From assembly GCA_009920595.1 (NCBI GenBank), contig RFZR01000090.1, positions 1 through 6,630 of the forward strand: a stretch of DNA of 6,630 nucleotides, given 5' to 3'. The stretch comes from Alphaproteobacteria bacterium (lineage in GTDB: Bacteria; Pseudomonadota; Alphaproteobacteria; Rhizobiales; Beijerinckiaceae). The notes beneath the pieces were generated by a model. The model did not search any database, was not told where the DNA came from, and worked only from the letters and a program-made list of their open reading frames with translations. The stretch's first letter is position 1, and each line of letters opens with the position of its first letter. The position numbers were made by a program, and so were the translations under genes. Below are positions 5,845 through 6,630 of the stretch, piece by piece.

Positions 5845-6630
5845 ATGAATTTCCTTGCCCGCGCGTTTTTGGCCCTTTTCGCCTTCGCTTTTTTAACCCC
5901 CGCTTTTTCCGCCCCGCGCACCGATCTTGTGGTCGGCGTTCGGCTTGAGCCGCCGCATCTTGATCCGACGGCGGGCGCCGCTGCGGCCATCGGCGAAGTC
6001 ACTTATGCGAATGTGTTTGAGGGCCTCACCCGCATTGATCGCGACGGGAAAGTAAAACCCGCACTCGCCTCCTCTTGGGAGATTTCAGAAGACGGCAAGA
6101 CATACGTGTTTCGTCTGCGCAGCGGTGTGACCTTTCATGACGGCACGACCTTCTCGGCAAGCGATGTGAAATTTTCGCTCGAACGCGCGCGTGGGGAAGG
6201 CAGCGTCAATCCGCAGAAAGGATTGTTCGAGCCGATCGACAAAATTGAAACATCCGATCCGACCACAGTGACAATCACCTTGAAGCGGCCAACCGGTGCG
6301 TTTCTTTTTAACTTAGGATGGCCAGCCGCCATTATCGTTTCTGCAAAATCGGCTGAGACCAACAAAACAAATCCGATCGGCACGGGACCATTTCGCTTTT
6401 CGAATTGGACAAAGGGCGCCAGCGTCGAGCTCGTGCGTCATGAAAATTATTGGGGCCGCAAAGTTGCACTTGAAAAAGTTTTGTTCCGTGTGATCGCTGA
6501 TCCCTCAGCCGCATACGCCTCTTTGATGGCGGGCGATGTTGATGCCTATCCGATCTATCCTGCGCCGGAAAATCTTGATCAGTTCCGCGCCGACAAGCGT
6601 TTCACGGTTGTTGTTGGCAATACTGAAGGC
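5845..6630 (+). CDS. ABC transporter family 5 extracellular solute-binding protein (peptide/nickel type), 3' end cut by window edge
   Basis: This is the periplasmic receptor of a DppA/OppA/NikA-type ABC importer (SBP_bac_5); 262 residues are visible of a usual 500-550. Residues 1-22 form a signal peptide: Arg6, a hydrophobic stretch with many Phe and Leu, and a likely cut AFS|A after Ser22. No lipobox Cys is present, so the protein should be soluble in the periplasm. The mature part shows the family order: LEPPHLDP (34-41), YANVFEGLTRID (54-65), LASSWEISEDGKTYVFRLR (74-92), GVTFHDGTTFSASDVKFSLER (94-114), the highly conserved PIGTGPFRF (177-185), and NYWG (201-204). The ATG at 5845 is the only reasonable start because an in-frame TGA lies at 5809-5811; AAGTGAGA (5829-5836) is a modest ribosome site. 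Permease and ATPase genes would be expected downstream. The family binds very diverse ligands (peptides, metals, sugars, opines), so the ligand is not assigned. Confidence 0.93.
   Translation, partial: MNFLARAFLALFAFAFLTPAFSAPRTDLVVGVRLEPPHLDPTAGAAAAIGEVTYANVFEGLTRIDRDGKVKPALASSWEISEDGKTYVFRLRSGVTFHDGTTFSASDVKFSLERARGEGSVNPQKGLFEPIDKIETSDPTTVTITLKRPTGAFLFNLGWPAAIIVSAKSAETNKTNPIGTGPFRFSNWTKGASVELVRHENYWGRKVALEKVLFRVIADPSAAYASLMAGDVDAYPIYPAPENLDQFRADKRFTVVVGNTEG

Noticed and set aside
1..6630. Mobile element, CRISPR, prophage or tRNA/rRNA
   Set aside because: No transposase, integrase, spaced repeats, terminal inverted repeats or RNA gene folds were recognised, and base composition looks even across the window.

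Overview
The window looks like chromosomal DNA of an alphaproteobacterium, probably of the Rhizobiales/Hyphomicrobiales type. The grounds are moderate-to-high GC, purine-rich Shine-Dalgarno sites, a MurJ sequence with the rhizobial style of motifs (RITGFARD, RLPNHFRAIFGEGAFN), and abundant GCG/CGC codons. I saw no phage, insertion sequence, CRISPR, tRNA or rRNA signal. Placement below class level is inference.

Left part (1-3223), cell envelope. A ChbG/YdjC-family deacetylase runs leftward off the window edge. Divergent from it across a 79-bp gap is a two-gene operon: a family 2 glycosyltransferase of the polyprenyl-phosphate type (DPM1/GtrB/ArnC-like, two C-terminal membrane helices), then the lipid II flippase murJ, joined by a 4-base ATGA overlap. 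Both operon genes are broken as written. The glycosyltransferase carries a +1 shift in a T run near 967-971. MurJ lacks about 56 bases near 2507, which removes the conserved YYADR-type stretch and shifts the frame. A strong hairpin plus T tract overlaps the murJ stop codon. Pairing a YdjC-type deacetylase with an ArnC/FlmF2-like transferase recalls the NaxD/FlmF2 route for putting a free amino sugar on a lipid carrier for lipid A; here that is a hypothesis.

Middle (3224-3530). A 71-residue DUF2892 membrane protein gene with its own ribosome site ends at a GC-rich hairpin with T tracts on both strands. It therefore serves both this gene and the convergent gene beyond.

Right part (3551-6630), small-molecule metabolism. 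A leftward SMP-30/gluconolactonase-family lactone hydrolase gene and a rightward FAD-dependent oxidoreductase gene (L-2-hydroxyglutarate dehydrogenase-like) diverge from a 151-bp control region. That region holds a good sigma-70-type promoter for the SMP-30 gene and a hairpin just upstream of the oxidoreductase ribosome site. A probable terminator follows the oxidoreductase. The window ends inside a gene for a secreted family 5 solute-binding protein of a peptide/nickel-type ABC importer. Uptake, lactone hydrolysis and 2-hydroxyacid oxidation may belong together, but the sequence shows only adjacency.

No wholly new system is evident. The best leads are the two lesions in adjacent envelope genes, one of them normally essential, and the deacetylase/transferase/flippase grouping.
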